A stretch of DNA of 64,000 nt from Strix aluco (GCF_031877795.1 NC_133971.1:92948654-93012653), one strand, 5' to 3'. Shown: positions 1-13,240, numbered from the stretch's first letter. The notes: generated from the letters alone by a model not told the origin. Translations and numbers: made by a program.

Positions 1-3000
1 TAACATAAAGTGTGTTTTGAATACCATTACTTGTCACCCAAGATGGCTTTTTTTTGCCTCCTAACAAGCATATCTAGAGATGCATCTCTTTAGCACGTCT
101 TTTTCCATGCTTTGAACTATCTCCCCCAAAGATAAGTATTTATCAGGGTCTGCCTGAAAGCTTGTAGATGAAGAGCATCACATAAATCATTTCACTGTGT
201 TAACATGGGTCTCTCTGATCAGTGGATGGGACATGAAATGAGGTAGATGGGCTGGAGCAGTGGTACAGACTCTGCTGTGCTGGGAAACTCATCTTGTAGA
301 GTAATTTGGGATCCCCTTCCCGGGGTAACAAATGGAGGGGCTCTGTTTCTGGGTGCTACCTAAGGCTGTAGATGCTTTATGTAACTTACAGAAGCAAACC
401 ACAAACTGCAAATAACAGCTCCAAACAATATTGCAAATCAATGCTCCAACACTTATCCCCATTTTATATTTGTCTCTAATCAACATATTTAAGAGCAATA
501 CGGCCATCCTGGCACTCAGCAGCTTGTTGTGCTTACAAGAAATACTGGTGGAATGGGAGTCTTAAAATTAAGTAGCATGGAGTGTCCAGTAATTAATTTG
601 ATTTTTACATCCAGTCTTTATTTAATGCAACTTCAAAACTATGTTAGAAGCTGGAAATGAGCAGTGTAGCATGAAAATGAACTGGCCAGGTTCCAAGTGA
701 GTCAGGGATTAGCATAATGTTAAATGTTGAGGATTGTCCTTATCGCTGAGCTTGGCAGGGGGGGATCGATGGAGGGGGACACCATCCATGTGCCTATTGC
801 CATACACCAGGAGTCAAAGCACAGTGCTATGGGCTGTGCAAAAAGATCATCTCTGCTCCAGTCCCAACAGAAGAGAGGAGAGAGAGGGAAAAAAAGACCA
901 GGGTTTTGACCAGAGGTTAGGAGGAGACTGGTGTCTGCATGGAAAGGCTGGAGCATTGAGTTTAGGTTCTGCTCCAGGGACCATCACACCTGCACTTTGC
1001 TCTTCATGATTCATGTTGCATTTGGGCCTCCATGAGTTGCTGGAATGGTCCCATTCCCCAGGATCAAATAGTTTAAACTATATTTGAGGGGGATTCCTGT
1101 AGGAGCTGCAATGAATTGTTTCCTCCTCTAATCCCCATATACACAGTCTTTCCCATCTCTCCAACTGCTACATTCAGGTGAGTTGACTCCATAGCAACAC
1201 CACCGCTGTGATTCCCATCATCTTGCAGCTGATTTGGCAGTGCAACTTTTTCATGCTGAAGTCTGGGAGTTGAGGGCCTGGTTTTCCATGGAGCAATGCC
1301 AAAAAATCCAGAAAATCTGAACCCTCAGAATAATTTCAAATCCACAGAAATTTAGGCTAAATAGCAACCAAATATTTCTTACCCTTCATGATTTTCTGTA
1401 TCAGTCTATCTATCAGTTCTTTAGACAATCTGTGAAACTTCACCATCATCTAAGACTATCTGGATGAAGTTCTGTAATAATCAAGAAAATGATTTTTTTT
1501 CCACTGAGTTCAGTGGGTTATCTGCCACCTCCCTGAGCTCAGACAATGTCTGGCATAACCTGTTTCTCCAATCTTCTCCATTTCTCTTTCAAGAAAGTGC
1601 AGTGAGAGAAGACTAAGTGATGGGAAAACTCAGTCTGGGTCTTGGCAGAAAATATAAAAAAATGGAACTATTTTACTTGGGTAAAGCAGGCTAAGTAAAG
1701 CTGACAAAATCATGTAACTTCAGCAGTGATTGGCAGATTGGACAAAGCAAACCCAAGCATTTTTTGAGGAAGACATGTCTGCTGTCTCTAGGAAAAACCC
1801 TAAATCAGGATCCATTTCAGTCTCTAAACAGAGCTCTGGGTCTTGAAGGAAATAAAAATCCCATTGTGCACTACAGTAACTGGGCAAGGAACTTAGAATC
1901 ACCCAAATTCAAACACGAGGAAGTTTTGCTAAATTTTGCCATCAGGTTATCCTGACTTGTTGGCAATGAAAGGAACAGCTGGGAAACAGGGCTGGATCTT
2001 GTGCAAAACTAGCCTTGGGTGTTATCACCCACAGCCTTTCAAACCATCAGTCCTGACTGGAAAAGGATGTGGCTCCCCAGCTACAGCAGCAAAAATGTTT
2101 ATTGTTCACAGACGCCATCCCCCAAAACAGACGTGATGACTCATACTCACATGCAGGCTAAGGAGCTGGAGGGTTTAGGGATGTCCATGCTCAAGCCTCC
2201 ACCCTGACAGTGTATGAGACAAATATTTCTGCAAGAAAAACAGGAGTTACAGCAATAAGATAACATTTTAGCAATTTCTCCTGAAGTTTGTGTTGGTTCT
2301 TTAAGATAACTGCACATGATCAGTTCCCAGACCTTGTGTGTCTTTGCTCTGCCTCATTCTGGAGTATTGTCTTCTCCATTTCTTAGCAGATGTAAATATC
2401 TTTTGGGCAGGATTTGCTTTGGTCATTGCTGCTGCTGTCTGCTGGTAAAGTACCCAGTTCTGAGAAGTTGGGTGCTGTCAGGTTTGGAGCCAAGGAGGCA
2501 CTGGTGCTCATGCACCTCCTTTGGACACTCTGATGTGTTTGTCCATGGACACACCCACTTTCAGGCTCTTGTTCCTCTGCCTGGGGGCTGCCCACACACA
2601 GCAGACAGTCACCAGCCCACTTATGGGCTACCCCCTTCCTGTCTGGGCTAGTTGGCCCTTGGGACTACACCTGTCCACCACTGATGCCTCTGCCATAGCC
2701 AAACCCAAGACTCAAGGATGAAGGAACATCCTCATTTAAAAAGTGTTGTCCCCAAAGCACAAGGCAGTGGCACTGCGATTGCACTTGGTGGTGAAGTTGT
2801 CTCGGCTGGCAGGGCTGGATCATTTGCCCCGTGCCTCGTGGCTGGCCTGGCAGGCCTGAGGGCTGCATTTTCCCTCTCCTCTTGCTGAGCACCCAGAGCC
2901 ACCCAGGGCTGCTCCCTAGCACAGGTATCCTTGCTCACTTGCCCATAAAGAAACCTTGCTTCTGTGTTTCTTGTGATCAAACACGGGGCCACACGGCCCT

Positions 3001-3089
3001 GCAGCAGCATCCTCTCCATCTTGCCCCACCTTTCTTCACTAATGTTGCTTCTCGACTCCTTGATTACATTAAATTCCTGGTCTTAAATT
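1..3089. other. No gene recognised
   Basis: Unique intergenic sequence. About 570-650 is AT-rich with GTAATTAATTTG and could be regulatory. Short open frames at 2.3-3.1 kb are GC-driven and overlap frames on the other strand. Confidence 0.6.
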
Positions 3090-3828
3090 TCAGATTTTCA
3101 GCTGCTTTTGCCCTTTTAAAGCACAGCAGGGTAACATGAGCAGATTCAACGGCACAAGTTTTGCGGAGACATTCCTATGTATGGCTTTGCAAAAAGACCA
3201 TACATTGAGTCCCAGCCCAGCAAGATATGACCTGTGGACAGGAAAACCACAAATAAGACCTAACCAGGTGCGGTTCAGTTGTGTATTGGCAAACCCTAGT
3301 GCAAGTATGCACGTACTAGCCACATGCCTATGATGGTCCACCACAAGCCCCACCTAACCCCCGTAATTACAGTCCCATTGCCAACCCTGCTCACGCTGTT
3401 TGGTTCCAGCCATTGGGTTTCCTACTCCAATTTGTAAGAATAAAACCTTGAGGTATTGAGTACATAAAACAGGTCTCACAACCCATTACTGCAGCATGCC
3501 CAACTTTTATGCAGGCTTTTTCCGTAGCTCGTATGCATACTGAACTACCATTAATGTTAATGTTAATGGGTGTTACACTCCAAGAGCAGCAGCAAAGGCC
3601 CCAAGGAACAGCAACATTTATAGCACTGCTGCTTTCTTTACAGACCATGTCCTGGCTTAAGGTTATCAAAAACTCCTCAGGCCTTTCTAATTGCAGCAAG
3701 TGGGTTTCAAGGCCAACAGGAAAAACTTCCGTTGTCAGATGGGCAACATTCATATTATTGTACCGCCCCAAAGTCTGATTCACATTGTAGTAGGTAGTGA
3801 AGTGGAAACCTGGCACCTGAAAATCCAT
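3090..3828 (-). pseudogene. Possible degraded retroviral envelope-like fragment (doubtful)
   Basis: Two minus-strand open segments, 3828-3391 (145 residues) and 3353-3090 (87 residues), lie in different frames. They are unusually rich in Asn-X-Ser/Thr sequons (four and two respectively) and in Cys, as an envelope surface subunit would be. There is no signal peptide, fusion peptide, transmembrane helix, polymerase or LTR nearby, and I cannot match it to a family. Chance open frames of this length occur elsewhere in the window, so this is weak. Confidence 0.12.
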
Positions 3829-3853
3829 CAGTCATTGAGCAGATAGTTTCTTG

Positions 3854-3949
3854 TGGACCCCTAGATGGACCTCTGATGGACATTTGATGGACCTTTCTTC
3901 TAGACACTTTGGTGGACCCCTGATGGACATCTTGTGGACCTTTCTTCTG
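3854..3949. repeat. Short minisatellite based on TGGAC every 11-12 bp
   Basis: TGGAC occurs at 3854, 3866, 3877, 3888, 3913, 3924 and 3935. A larger unit of 37 bp (3866-3902) recurs at 3913-3949 with few differences, both ending in ACCTTTCTTCT. The 11-bp spacing is not a codon multiple, so this is not a protein repeat. Confidence 0.75.
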
Positions 3950-3955
3950 ATGCCT

Positions 3956-5099
3956 TCTTGATGCTTACTTAAAAAGAGACTTTTATGGGCTACTTGAAGA
4001 ACTAGAGTGTTTTCTCCCAGCAGCAGCATGGTTGCATACTGTTGGCTGATGCATGGTTACCAAACTAAATACATGACAGCCCTAGGGATGGATGAGTGCA
4101 GCAGAGGTGGCAGCATATAAAATGCTTTTCTAAGTTATTTCTCCCAACACAAGGAGCTGAGTATTTTCACTTCATTCTTGCCCAGTGCCCAGTGTTTGTT
4201 GCTCCGCTTGGGTGATCTGTTCTCTCCAGATCTTCACACTGATTTTAGGCTTGACCTAAAATAGAGGAGAGCAGGATGGCTCCTGGCCTCCTGGGCCTGC
4301 AATTGAGACCCTTCGCTGGTGCCTTTGCAAAAAGCCAACCCGAGGGCAGAGCAGCTTTCCAGGACAACATGGCTCCACTGCACACCCAGACATCACCTTG
4401 CAAAAAATCCCAGGGTTGCATCCAGCCAGAGTGAGCAAAAGGAAAACTCACAGCATCACAGAGATCCTCCACTGACCTTTTTATTCCCATTTATTCATGG
4501 GACACTCATTAATTGAATTAGGACCAAAGCAAAGGCACTGCTACCTCTGCACGGCCCTACCTGCCCAGTGGTGTACATTGTTTTTTACCTTGAAAGAGCT
4601 TAATAATCCAAAGGGAAGTCTGTATTTACAGTTGGGGAAGAGGGAATCCCCCCCTCATCCCCCATCACCACCCAGCACAACCAGGACCGATCTGATAAGA
4701 AATTGTTGCTGCCTCCAAGCTCGGCTGTGTCTGTGCATCACAGAGGAGCACAGAAAGTCCCACCAGAGGCTTGAGAGAGAAATAAACAGGTATTTTTATG
4801 GCATTTACCAAACTATTCCAGCATTCACTGAAATATTCCAAGTGTCAGTCAAAGGGGCTCCAGCAAGGAACACCTGGATCTGGTGCAGTGGGATGGGATG
4901 AGGGAGGTCAGGGCTCAGCCACAGGCTCCATCCTGGGGCTTTGCCAAGGACATCTGCTTTGTGTCTAATCCTCGGTGAATGGAGTTAAAACTTTTCCAGT
5001 CAAACGGAGAATATCCTAAGATGCTGAGGGATTCCTTGGCATCCAGGGAAATGCCTAATTTTTTTTAAATTTGATTTTATTTTTAAACCAAGACAGAGA
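3956..5099. other. No gene recognised
   Basis: Unique sequence without repeats. An open frame of 134 codons at 4497-4901 (+) has no recognisable domain, and I treat it as chance. Confidence 0.55.
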
Positions 5100-5220
5100 A
5101 ATCTCTGTTCTTTGGTTTTGGTTTGGTTTGGTTTTTTTTGAGTTTTGTTGTTGTTGTTTGCTTGTTTTTTTCTGTGCACACACCCATTAACATTTAGGGA
5201 CATTTTTTTTTTTAACGAAA
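5100..5220. repeat. Low-complexity TTTGG/GTT tract
   Basis: GGTTTTGGTTTGGTTTGG followed by T8, then (GTT)n and T-runs, all on one strand. Simple-sequence DNA. Confidence 0.85.
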
Positions 5221-5240
5221 GTTTTAACAAAACAAGCAGC

Positions 5241-6260
5241 AAGATGGCTCTACACTGCCACCAGTAATGAAAGTCAGGCTTGCCAGCCGGGAAAGCAGTT
5301 TAACCCCTTGGTCACACCTTGCCTTTTAATTCCCTTTGAATAGGCCTGATACAGTTTTGATGGAAAACGTACCCGGTGCATGGTTCAGAAGGCTACAGAA
5401 TTGAGAGCTATTAAATACTAAAAAGACAAGGTGAGAAACAATTTGCAAAATCTCCTCTTTTTATAGACTGCAGCTATTGAGAAAAATTGAGTAAATTCCC
5501 CAGCTACCAAGACTGCAGTCTGTTTCAAGATTCCATCAATTTTTTACGGTACAATCAATATTTATGAATCCCCAAAGAAATGTTGCAAAGAGAAACATGG
5601 CGAAACATTTTCCATGCAGTTGCAAAGATGTAACACGGGGACCTAAATAACTTTTAAAATAATCTCAATGACAATCAAAGTGCCTTACATAGCCAATATG
5701 GTTTAATGTCAGTGTTTATATTAGAATAGATGGAAAAGGGAAAAAAAAGTAAGGAAAATGTTTGCAGTTTAATCTCTCCTAAAGAAGACATTTTGCTATA
5801 ATAAGTGTTCTGTAATTTGGTGCTTAAAAATTCAAAGGAAGTACTATATTGAAAGTTCTTTGATTTTTTTATGCATTAAAAATATTCACCATCATGCAAG
5901 CAATGGATTTTTCAGTCAGCTGGAAAGAAAAAAAAGATTTCTATAAAAACTAGGCAAACAAATTCACATTCCTTTAATGGCTACTTTAGGTTTAATATCT
6001 AAACTTATTTAAATAACTCTGAACCCTCCTGCTGAGAAATATTGAAAGTAATGGATTCCTTTGTGTGTAATCTCCATTTACATGTAGAGTTTAATTTCCC
6101 TCTGGGCTGAACCTGTGTAAAACTTGCCTTGAAATGTCCCTCTGTAAAAACACAATGTTTAGGGGGATGCCTTTTATTTTATTTAAAATTTATTTTGCGC
6201 ATTAAAAAACAAACAGCCAACTCGCCTACGAGCTGCCAAAACAGTGACTGCGTAGTATGA
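5241..6260. promoter_or_regulatory. Candidate conserved noncoding block
   Basis: About 1 kb of unique AT-rich sequence with motifs such as AATCAATATTTATGAAT (PBX/HOX-like) near 5553 and several TTTAAT stretches. No open frame beyond chance and no repeat. Regulatory role is a guess from composition. Confidence 0.25.
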
Positions 6261-7689
6261 AGTTGAAAAATCATTGATCATGGGGAGGGTCAGTCTGCAT
6301 CCCAGATGCTCCAAAGTCCACCTAAAAGCAAGCTCAACCCTGCTGCGCTCATCACACCAGTGAGACAGGTCTCTCCCGTGATGCTGGTACCCCCAAACCC
6401 CTGTGCAGTGGAAGCAGGAGGGACAGTTTTGCTATGACTTTTCTCCAAGGAAGTCAGATGGAATTTGGGTTTTGGGTGGAGCAATTATAAATTTTAAGCT
6501 TCTCCCTTGATGTTTGGATATCCTTTGGCTCCTTCCCTCATCTCAGTCCTGTCCCACTGGAGCCACACAAATTTTAGCTGCAAATGGTCTATCGTGCATA
6601 TTTTTATTTGATCACCATCATCTCTTTTTTCTTTTTCTTCTTTTTTTTTTTTTTAACTCAGAGGAGATAATACTAGGAGAGATCCCTTTTAATGAATCAG
6701 TAACTCAAAACGTTTAATTCCCTAAAACAAAGTCTTAGCTTTGATGCTAGTATTTTATTTTTAAACATTAGTCAGGGCTAAAGAAGTAAACATATCTGAT
6801 GAATTTGCAAAACACTTTGTGAGGCTTATTTCCCCAAATTAATCAGGCAAGTTGCAGCCCCAGCTATTTATAAGTCTAGTTAAGTGTTGCTCCCTTGCAA
6901 GGTGTCTTTTTTTTTAATCCCCTCCCATACTTACTGAGATGTCTCGGTAATTCAGCCTCTTACCTAGATATCTCATCTAGGGGAATCTCGGTGGGAAGAT
7001 CTGATATCTGATCTGTTTCTATATTTAATGGCATACTTCATCATGGGGGAATATTTTATTGAACCACCTCCCCTGAAACTGTATTTTTTTACAGTGAGCT
7101 ACATTCAAAATAGCAATACTTTAAAACATGCTTTTGCTGGAAAACATAAGAAAAAAATTTTGCTCTTCTTGCAGGAGGATTAAGCAGGATCTGCCATAGG
7201 GAGAGGGTGGGGCAGCGGGAAAAAGGTCTTGTTCTCAGAAAACTTTGGAATGTTTGTTAGGTTTTTTCTTTAAAATAAACAACCTCTGAAATTAAGATGC
7301 CTGAGGATGGGGATGATGATGAGAAACATCCACAACAGGGTGACCCATGGGCACTGCACCACGATGGAGATGGGGACACCCCTGCTGTCTGTACCCTCTT
7401 CTGATAAACACCAGAAAGAGTTAAAAGATCAAATGCTCTTCAACCCCACGCAGCTCTCCAGTTTATAAAATATATATTTTTTTAAAAAGCCATCCCTGCT
7501 GGGACAAAAAAAAATAACAATAAAGCTGCAGACTGGTTTTGTGACAGAAGCCCCCTCTCCACCCAGGCAGCCAGAGACGACTTGGCCAATGTTTAATGAG
7601 TTTACAATGTTACGTATCTCTTTATCTTTTAATCCATTTAATCAACAACATTTCAAACAAAAAAAGATGAAACAACAACAACAACAAAA
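6261..7689. other. No gene recognised; AT-rich unique sequence
   Basis: Contains T-runs near 6636 and 6907 and an ACA repeat (AACAACAACAACAAC) near 7672. About 6840-7000 is AT-rich and may be regulatory. Confidence 0.55.
6963..6981. repeat. Short palindrome
   Basis: CCTAGAT, a 5-nt spacer, then ATCTAGG: a 7-bp stem. It may be chance; GATCTGATATCTGATCTG lies about 15 bp further on. Confidence 0.4.
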
Positions 7690-7960
7690 AACAATGCCCC
7701 CAATTTGTGTTTTGTTTGACTGCGAGTAATATTCATGTCTGCATGAGGATGGCATGTAATTAACATGTCATAATCAAAATGACTAAGTTTGACACATTAT
7801 AATCACTGCATGGAGATTATAGCATAGCCACAGGCGATCTGCACAGCCTATCTTAATATCATTTGCATAATGAAAGCATGGTGGCAGTAATAGCTTTTTT
7901 CTCTTGTTATCATAATTTCACCCAGGGCTGCAAAGGGCTTTGGTACTGTCAGATGTTGCC
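7690..7960. promoter_or_regulatory. Candidate conserved noncoding element with perfect octamer
   Basis: Includes the octamer ATTTGCAT at 7861-7868, GTAATTAACATG near 7755, and several TAATC cores. AT-rich, not repetitive, no open frame. This looks like a vertebrate developmental enhancer, but conservation was not tested. Confidence 0.35.
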
Positions 7961-8835
7961 TGTTAAAAGTCATTGCGAGTTGAAGACTCCAGTCCAAGTG
8001 ACCTAAGTATTTCCACGTGAGCAATTGCCGTGTGGCTGCATGAAAATACAGTGAGATGGGCTTTTTCACTCTGATTTCCCAGAAAATGTGTGTGTGCCTT
8101 CATTTTGGGCTCCTGATGAAGGACCTGTTTCTGACCTGGGAGGCTCCTGCACAACTGGACTGCATTTCCCAGGCAATCGCCAAATTTCCCATGCATTGGG
8201 AATAACGGGGCACGCTGACACAGCAGCTTCTCCAAAACATCCATGGAGTGTGCCTGGATGGTGATGCTCCAGCCTGGCCACAGCACCTCCATGAGGCATG
8301 CTAGCCACGGCATTCCACTCTTCCCACTCTCTTGGAGCAGAGGGACCACATCCAAGCATCTTATTTTGTTCAGACCACCGACCGTGGCTCTCCAAAGCGA
8401 TGCCAGGCTGGAAGTTGATCACTCGCCCTGAACGGACGATGGCACGTGCTCTGGTGGCCTGTATGGTGAACTGGTGGTCACTGCTGCAATCTCCTCAGCT
8501 GATTCCTATCCAGTAGTAAGAAATCAGCACTGCTTGTTAAATCAAAGAAATGTCTGAAAACCCTGGGGGAAAAGAAAGGGAGGCTGAGACACCAGGTCTT
8601 GTAGAGCAGCTCAGGTTGATGCCCCACGTTCCTTGTGGTGAAAGCAGAGCCACGTGGTGTGAAGGAGAAAGTCACTGTCCCTTTGCATGCAAAATGAGCG
8701 TGACACAGTGCAGAAGGCTGCTCATTAAAGTGCAGTCTCACTTTTGACTCGAGAAGGTTGCAGATCACATCCTGGCACCTCAGAGGGTTGCATCATGGGA
8801 AGGGTCCCAGCAACTCCCAAACTTTGTCCGTCCCC
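7961..8835. other. No gene recognised
   Basis: Moderate-GC unique sequence. Overlapping open frames on both strands between 7.96 and 8.77 kb show no domain. Confidence 0.55.
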
Positions 8836-9040
8836 CAGAATCATGGAATGGTTTGGGTTGGAAGAGACCTTTCAAGGCCATCTAGTCCAACCCCCCTGCC
8901 ATGGGCAGGGACATCTTCAACTCTGTCAGATTGCTCAGAGCTGCGTCCAACCTGGCCTGGAACCCTTCCAGGGATGGGGCATCGACCACCTCTCTGGGCA
9001 ACTAGACCCAGCTGATGGCCACAATGTCTCTTCTGCCCAG
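8836..9040 (-). mobile_element. CR1 LINE 3' fragment, about 200 bp
   Basis: On the plus strand it begins AGAATCATGGAATGGTTTGG, then GTCCAACCCCCCTGCCATGG and GATGGGGCATCGACCACCTC, the reverse complement of the classic avian CR1 3' end. It is 5'-truncated after the GGGCAACTAGACCCAG segment; the exact 5' edge is approximate. Confidence 0.92.
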
Positions 9041-11674
9041 CCAGACCAAACTCCTAAGGACAAGTACCCAATACAGGGAAGCATTTGAGCTGGACCTTGG
9101 TCTGGATACGAACCTTGGGCTCCCAGTTTTACCTTTGCTCTAAGTTACTCCTGTAGAGTTTGGTATTTTTTCAGGACTTCACTTGTACCAGTAATTCCAG
9201 ATTTTATAACTCACAGTATCAGGCTGTGATATTCAATCATTTCTATATTGTTCCAGCTAGTATACAGTCCAATCACATTAAAACACAATAATCCTCCTGC
9301 AGACATTACAGCATTAGGAATTATGAATTTATCTTACAGTAAAGAGCGTTGCAGTAGCTTGTGTAACATAAACCTATATAATCCTCCCAGATACACTCAG
9401 GAAAGTTCCTGCAGAATTTGGAAAAGACCAGAGCCGATGAACTAAGTTATCTGTGCAGTGTCCTAGCAGCTGCGTAAAATAGTGTCATATATACAGAATT
9501 ATCTAAAATTATTTTAGTATGGTGTACTAAAATGATTATGTTAACTTAAATTTTGGTAATAGACTCAAGTTGTCTTCTGGGATCCTAGCAGAGATATTAC
9601 ATTGGCTCTTTTCATTTAAGTGGAATTTTCATCATGTCCACGTACAAAGAACAAATGTGCTTTGTGAAGTAATTTTTAAATTGCAGGGGTATCAGTTAAG
9701 AGATCGGCAATTTTTCCTAATCTGAAATTACCCAACCAGATGGACAGGTCTGTACGTACTAAACCCATTTGTCCTTTAAAACACCAGCCTTGAGTATTCA
9801 CCCAGCTAAAAATACAGGACATGCAACATTTCCTAAATACTAAGAGAAATGATATAATTTCAGAACCAGCAAAGTGAACTACAAAATAAAATGTTCTTCA
9901 TGGAAAAATCTGCCAGCAGCTCCTCTTCCAGTATCTGCCCTGTGTGATCAGTTCAGGCTGGTTGCCACCTTCCACTTCTTATAGTAGAGGTTGTAACATT
10001 GCCCCATGCTTCCTGATGCCCACTCAGGTGTCTGAGGGCTCTGTAGGTTCATATCAAAGCACCAGGACCCAGGATAAAGCCCGTTTTTCTGTGCCCATCA
10101 TACAGCTCCCTGCAGTAGCTGCCATGGGACAATAGTGAGAAGCACTGAGGGATGCACAAGAGCTGCTGCCTTTCTTTAAACTTGCAGCGCTTTGGTGCCT
10201 GCAAGGAATATATATTTCTTCATGGTCCAGTGTCCACATGGCACCATCCCAGCTCATTAGGGGGGACCCCAAACTAGAGTTTTCCCAGCTGACAAACCGG
10301 GAATATAATGGTCTTCAAGAGTGAATAATGCACCTTCTAAAGCAACAAGTGTCCTTTCAGAATAGGCTCAGCTTGGTGATACACCTGTGGGACTTCAGGC
10401 TACTACAATCCAAAACTGCTTCTGCTCTAGTTGTGGCCACCTCATGGAGACTTCACAGCTAGTTGCTAAAGAGTAAAGACCCTCAAAATGGCCCCCCCAT
10501 CTTATGGACTCTCATGACGAACCTGTAGTGTCCTACAAAGACCTGTTCATCTCTATCTAGCCACTGCTTTTTCCAAATAAAACAACTTTTTGATGACAGA
10601 AATACAAATTTCTCAAGTCTACTGCACATTTGTCAGTAACATCTAACACAGAGAAATGCCAATTTATGTCTAATATCCTGGCAATTTCTGTGCTACTTAC
10701 AGGACATTTCTATCCTGCTGATGTCTAGGACCTTTGTACACAGATTATAAAATATTCATCTTGTCCCATAAAGGGGCCAAGGAGCCGTTTCCAGCCTAAT
10801 TCAAAACCTCTTCTTGTCTCAGCGACTGTGCCCCAGCAGGTATTTTTTATATAACAGAAGGACCCAAAGATCCTGACTGAATTGCATTTGACTCCAAAGC
10901 CCTGTCTCATAAGAGGGAATTCATGCTCCAGAAAACTGGTATTTTAAACCAACAAAGCTCTGAGATGGAAATCAGCTGGGCCAAGCTCATAGGCTGGCAC
11001 TAGAAAAAGTACCAGGACCTGGACGAGGCAGGATGCTACCAGGCACCCTGGGCCATACCCTACCCTTGTCAGCCAGACATCACCTTGTAGAAAGCATTGA
11101 TGAAAAGTGCCACGTTGCCTCTGCAGTTAGGATCACCCCAGCCCTCTGCTGAAAATCCTGTGCTGTTTTCCTTTCTGGGTTGTCCCGTTCCTGTACCCCA
11201 TTAACAGCACCAAGCTACCAGAGACTCGTGCCTTGCAACGCACATCCCACGCTGAATGTACCGGGGTTTCACCAGGGAGGATACCTGCACTCTGAAAACC
11301 CTCGTAGAGCTGAGACACGGTTAATGAGGGTCTTGCCACCAGTTTGGCTTCTCACGACAGCAATGGCCATGTGCTGTGCTCCCTCCCGGGGCAGCCGCCT
11401 ACTGCTATCACTGCAATGGCTTCTTAAATTCCTGTTCTTAAGTCAGACTAAAGTCAAAGCCCATCTCACTGTCATAATTCCAGTAGTTCGTGTGTCTTCT
11501 AATCACATGTTTTATGGTTAGCAAAAATGCCCCATGGGAGCTGATTAAAGGTTTATGAGAACCAAGAAAATCTGACAGGATTTGGTTTGAATCCGACCAG
11601 TTTTTTAAGTTTCCTATCCATAAGCTTTTAAGTACTTACAAGCCATTATTTCTGTCTTTGATGCAGTAGGGTGG
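9041..11674. other. No gene recognised
   Basis: AT-rich from 9.1 to 9.9 kb, more balanced after that. Nothing identifiable. Confidence 0.55.
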
Positions 11675-11733
11675 TTGTTTTTCCTTTTTTTTCTTTTTTT
11701 TTTGGGGGGGGGGGGGTGGAGGGAGAAAAAAAA
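11675..11733. repeat. T-rich run joined to G13 and a purine tail
   Basis: Long T stretches, then 13 G (11704-11716), then a GGAGGGAG and A8 tail; low-complexity, G-quadruplex prone. Confidence 0.9.
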
Positions 11734-12167
11734 GCAACATAAATCTCGGAGCAGAGATTTTTAAAAATGATTATCAGATTTGGGTAAGATTTATCTTCCT
11801 CTTTAAAAAAAGCTTTTCACAATCACAATATAAAGGCATTAGCACAAAAGCAGTCTAAACTCACATTCAGAAAGATACAGCCTTCTGATATGGGGCTTCT
11901 TTAGCGGAAAGTACCTGGAACATGAAATGAGCTTAACTCTTTGCCTTCTGGGTCTTCACCCAGACCTTGCCTTGGTTATAGCCACAGATATTGACAATTC
12001 AGTATCTCAAGCACTATGAAGTTGCCTCAGTGGAAGGTCTTTGTCTATACTGAGGGCTTGCAATGCAGCAGTTACACTGGTTGCTGGTGGACGTGAAGTT
12101 TGGGATGTCTTCCAAAACAGCTTCTCCCTTCCAGCAATATGGCGCAAGGCTTTTCTTGGCCTTTGAT

Positions 12168-12239
12168 TGGAAATGTGTAAATGTCACTGTTTCAGCCTGT
12201 CACTGGAAATGTGTAAATGTCACTGTTTCAGCCTGTCAC
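12168..12239. repeat. Exact tandem duplication, 2 x 36 bp
   Basis: The 36-bp unit TGGAAATGTGTAAATGTCAC, then TGTTTCAGCCTGTCAC, occurs twice head to tail without a mismatch (12168-12203 and 12204-12239). Perfect identity suggests a recent slippage or duplication event. Confidence 0.9.
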
Positions 12240-12458
12240 TACAGCTGGGCAGTGCAACTAGCTCCCAACCAAAGATGGTTGGCAAATGTTAATTCAAAGA
12301 CATTGGCCCTCCACTAAACCCATCGCTGAGCTGATGGGTGCCATGGCCTCAGAAGATGCTCTGTTACAGCTGATTTAGTTGCTCTTTGGTACACCCACCT
12401 GCTGAATAACTGAGTCAAAACACATCACTTCTGTAATCATAGAGGGAGCATCTGCATG

Positions 12459-12506
12459 GTCAGTTGTCTTTTTCTTTTTTTCTTTCTTCTCTCTTTCCTT
12501 CTTTCA
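12459..12506. repeat. Long polypyrimidine tract
   Basis: About 45 nt that are almost pure C/T, ending TTCTTTCAG. It looks like a strong 3' splice-site tract on the plus strand, but no exon is recognisable after it. Confidence 0.7.
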
Positions 12507-13240
12507 GTGGATCTTCATATAGTCTATAGGACTTGCTGTACATGACAGATGACTTATTTTTCTTGACTGATTCAGGTGCTCCCCTTCTCATAACAATGAA
12601 ACACATTTGGTTCCTCCCAATCAAAATTATTCTGTAATTTTAAGGCAGTGTATAGGAGACAGACTGCATGAGCCAGGAGGCACCGATCTGGAGAGCTGTA
12701 AGGTGGTGGTCAGGATGCTTTGGTTCTGCATCCAAGCTCTTGTTTGAGGTGAGCTTCATTTTATTTCACCTAATTATTTCACCTACAGAAGAAGGGGTAA
12801 GAGTGTTTGGTTAGTAATACTGATGAATAAAAAGACATTACAGCTGCGGAAGTGGCAGAATACAAATCCATCTATATTATACTTATTTTATAGGTTTCAG
12901 TGTATGGTAGCTATAAAGGCTTGCTGGCTAGTTCTGCTCTCACCAACCTCAACTGCAATCAAGAGCAGCTTCATGCAGCTTAACATTGAAAACATCCCAC
13001 AAAAATCAACAGACACCAAAAGCATCAACTGAGAAGTATTTTGACAAAAACTAAATGGACACAGGAACAATATCCAATGCCAAGGACATGATGGAGACAA
13101 ACACCCCCTTTCTCGGGGTCTGCAATACTCTCCCCCAATCAGGAACAGGTAATTTGATGTCAGTTATTAAAGTCAAATTTCTATTAGGTATCTAACAGGT
13201 CTTCATGAAGAACAGCAATCTCTGGTCCCATAAATTTCTT

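Noticed and set aside
12459-12520. Polypyrimidine tract ending in AG, like a strong splice acceptor
   Set aside because: No exon-like frame follows and no donor partner was seen.
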